Assembly: GCA_965554225.1 (NCBI GenBank)
Contig: CBEVZC010000073.1
Coordinates: 1 to 14,907, forward strand
Direction: 5' to 3'
Source of the DNA: BMS3ABIN04 sp965554225
GTDB lineage: Bacteria; Bacteroidota; Ignavibacteria; Ignavibacteriales; Melioribacteraceae
DNA: 14,907 bases
Part shown: positions 14,124 through 14,907 of the stretch, piece after piece
Layout of the letters: each line of letters begins with the position of its first letter
Position numbering within the stretch: position 1 is the first letter of the stretch
Position numbers and translations under genes: made by a program
Notes under the pieces: generated by a model
Databases searched by the model: none
Told to the model about the DNA's origin: nothing
What the model saw: only the letters and a program-made list of their open reading frames with translations

Positions 14124-14907
14124 ATGAAAGTAGGTAAATATCAGATCGATACTGTAGACACCGGAACTCTTGGTTTAGACGGTGGAGCTATGTTTGGAGT
14201 GATTCCTAAAGTCCTTTGGCAAAGAACAAATCCTGCTGATGAAAAGAATAGAATTACTTTAGGAATGAGATGTTTATTGCTGCAAAGTGATTCTAAAAAA
14301 ATATTAATTGATACGGGTGTTGGTGATCATTGGGATAGTAAGATTAGTAAGATATATAGAATGGATAAGTCCGAAAGCGAATTAACGCGTTCACTCAACA
14401 AATTGGGAATTAAGCATGAAGAAATTACGGATGTAATTTTAACTCACATGCATTTTGATCATACCGGCGGTGCAACAAAGTTTGAGAATGATAAAATGGT
14501 GCCTGCATTTCCAAATGCTACTTACTACATCCAGAAAGATCATTTTAATTGGGCTAAAAATCCATCCGATAGAGATAAAGCTAGTTTTTTCCCGGAAAGA
14601 TTTGTACCTCTTGCGGAAGAAGGCGTCTTAAAACTTATTGACGGAAATGAGCACTTTGATGATTATATTCAATTTATAGTTACTAACGGTCATACCTTTG
14701 GTCATCAAATGATTAAAATTTCCGATTCGTCAAATACATTACTTTATTGCGGCGACCTTATGCCTACCGCTTCTCATGTTCCTCTTCCCTACATAATGGG
14801 ATATGATCTTCAGCCGCTTGTTACATTAGATGAAAAGAAAAAATATCTTAGTGAAGCCGTTGAAGAAAACTGGAAAATAATTTTTGAGCATGATCCTTAT
14901 GCAACAA
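14124..14907 (+). CDS. Metallo-beta-lactamase-fold hydrolase (3' partial)
   Basis: The frame is open from ATG 14124 to the end of the window (261 codons). It shows the metal ligands of the fold: THMHFDH (His108, His110, Asp112, His113), NGHTFGH (His190, with His194), CGD (Asp211) and FEHDP (His256). The N-terminal KYQIDTVDTG and FGVIPKVLW resemble the quorum-quenching-lactonase/methyl-parathion-hydrolase-like subgroup, but the natural substrate cannot be told. AGAGG at 14114-14118 serves as ribosome-binding site. It starts a new transcription unit after the ferredoxin terminator. No signal peptide seen, so it is probably cytoplasmic. Confidence 0.92.
   Translation, partial: MKVGKYQIDTVDTGTLGLDGGAMFGVIPKVLWQRTNPADEKNRITLGMRCLLLQSDSKKILIDTGVGDHWDSKISKIYRMDKSESELTRSLNKLGIKHEEITDVILTHMHFDHTGGATKFENDKMVPAFPNATYYIQKDHFNWAKNPSDRDKASFFPERFVPLAEEGVLKLIDGNEHFDDYIQFIVTNGHTFGHQMIKISDSSNTLLYCGDLMPTASHVPLPYIMGYDLQPLVTLDEKKKYLSEAVEENWKIIFEHDPYAT

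Noticed and set aside
1..14907. tRNA or rRNA genes
   Set aside because: No cloverleaf-like sequence with a T-arm GTTCRA pattern or rRNA core motif was recognised on either strand by eye; a covariance-model scan was not possible here.

Overview
The window looks like chromosomal DNA of a low-GC bacterium of the Bacteroidota/Chlorobiota/Ignavibacteriota group, most likely an Ignavibacteria-type organism. This is inferred, with no marker gene in the window. The base composition is visibly AT-rich. Secreted proteins end their signal peptides in ...A-Q, Shine-Dalgarno use is patchy with some TTG/GTG starts, dispersed GC-rich palindromes of the CCTGCC/GGCAGG and TCCGCC/GGCGGA type are present, and the gene content (TPR plus PGxGxxY membrane proteins, a short YidD-like protein, a 2[4Fe-4S] ferredoxin with a central insert) fits that group.

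Positions 1 to about 5490 are an accessory, decaying region. It opens with a type ISP-like restriction-modification gene that begins upstream of the window. This gene is broken between its methyltransferase domain (1-1346) and its target-recognition end (2164-3432) by an insert of about 0.8 kb. The insert is a REP-associated (IS200/IS605-like, HUH) transposase gene between two nearly identical, hairpin-rich direct repeats of about 185 bp. Next come intergenic palindromes, a VapB-like antitoxin with a VapC PIN toxin that is frameshifted and internally shortened (3734-4220), an apparently intact DinJ-YafQ toxin-antitoxin pair on the minus strand (5041-4518), and a fragment of a secreted DUF6624-like protein (about 5224-5484).

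Positions 5591 to 14907 are dense, ordinary, mostly intact chromosome, all on the plus strand. An acyl-CoA dehydrogenase is followed by a tightly packed run: DUF2442 protein, secreted YidD-like protein, signal peptidase II (LspA; neighbouring genes overlap). Two related TPR proteins ending in a PGxGxxY membrane module follow. The second overlaps an ACT-domain protein, which is paired with a UPF0210 protein. LemA and a TPM-domain protein with a Gly-rich tail form a two-gene unit closed by a strong terminator. A DUF309 protein, a ferredoxin with its own terminator, and the start of a metallo-beta-lactamase-fold hydrolase (open at the window end) complete the window.

The most unusual part is the transposase-repeat insert. 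Each repeat holds four clear palindromes. Both the transposase and the truncated methyltransferase end at the same stop codon inside the first palindrome, and both repeats run into a Shine-Dalgarno sequence and ATG. The insert may therefore turn one gene into two translatable halves. The rest of the window holds known families in largely expected arrangements.
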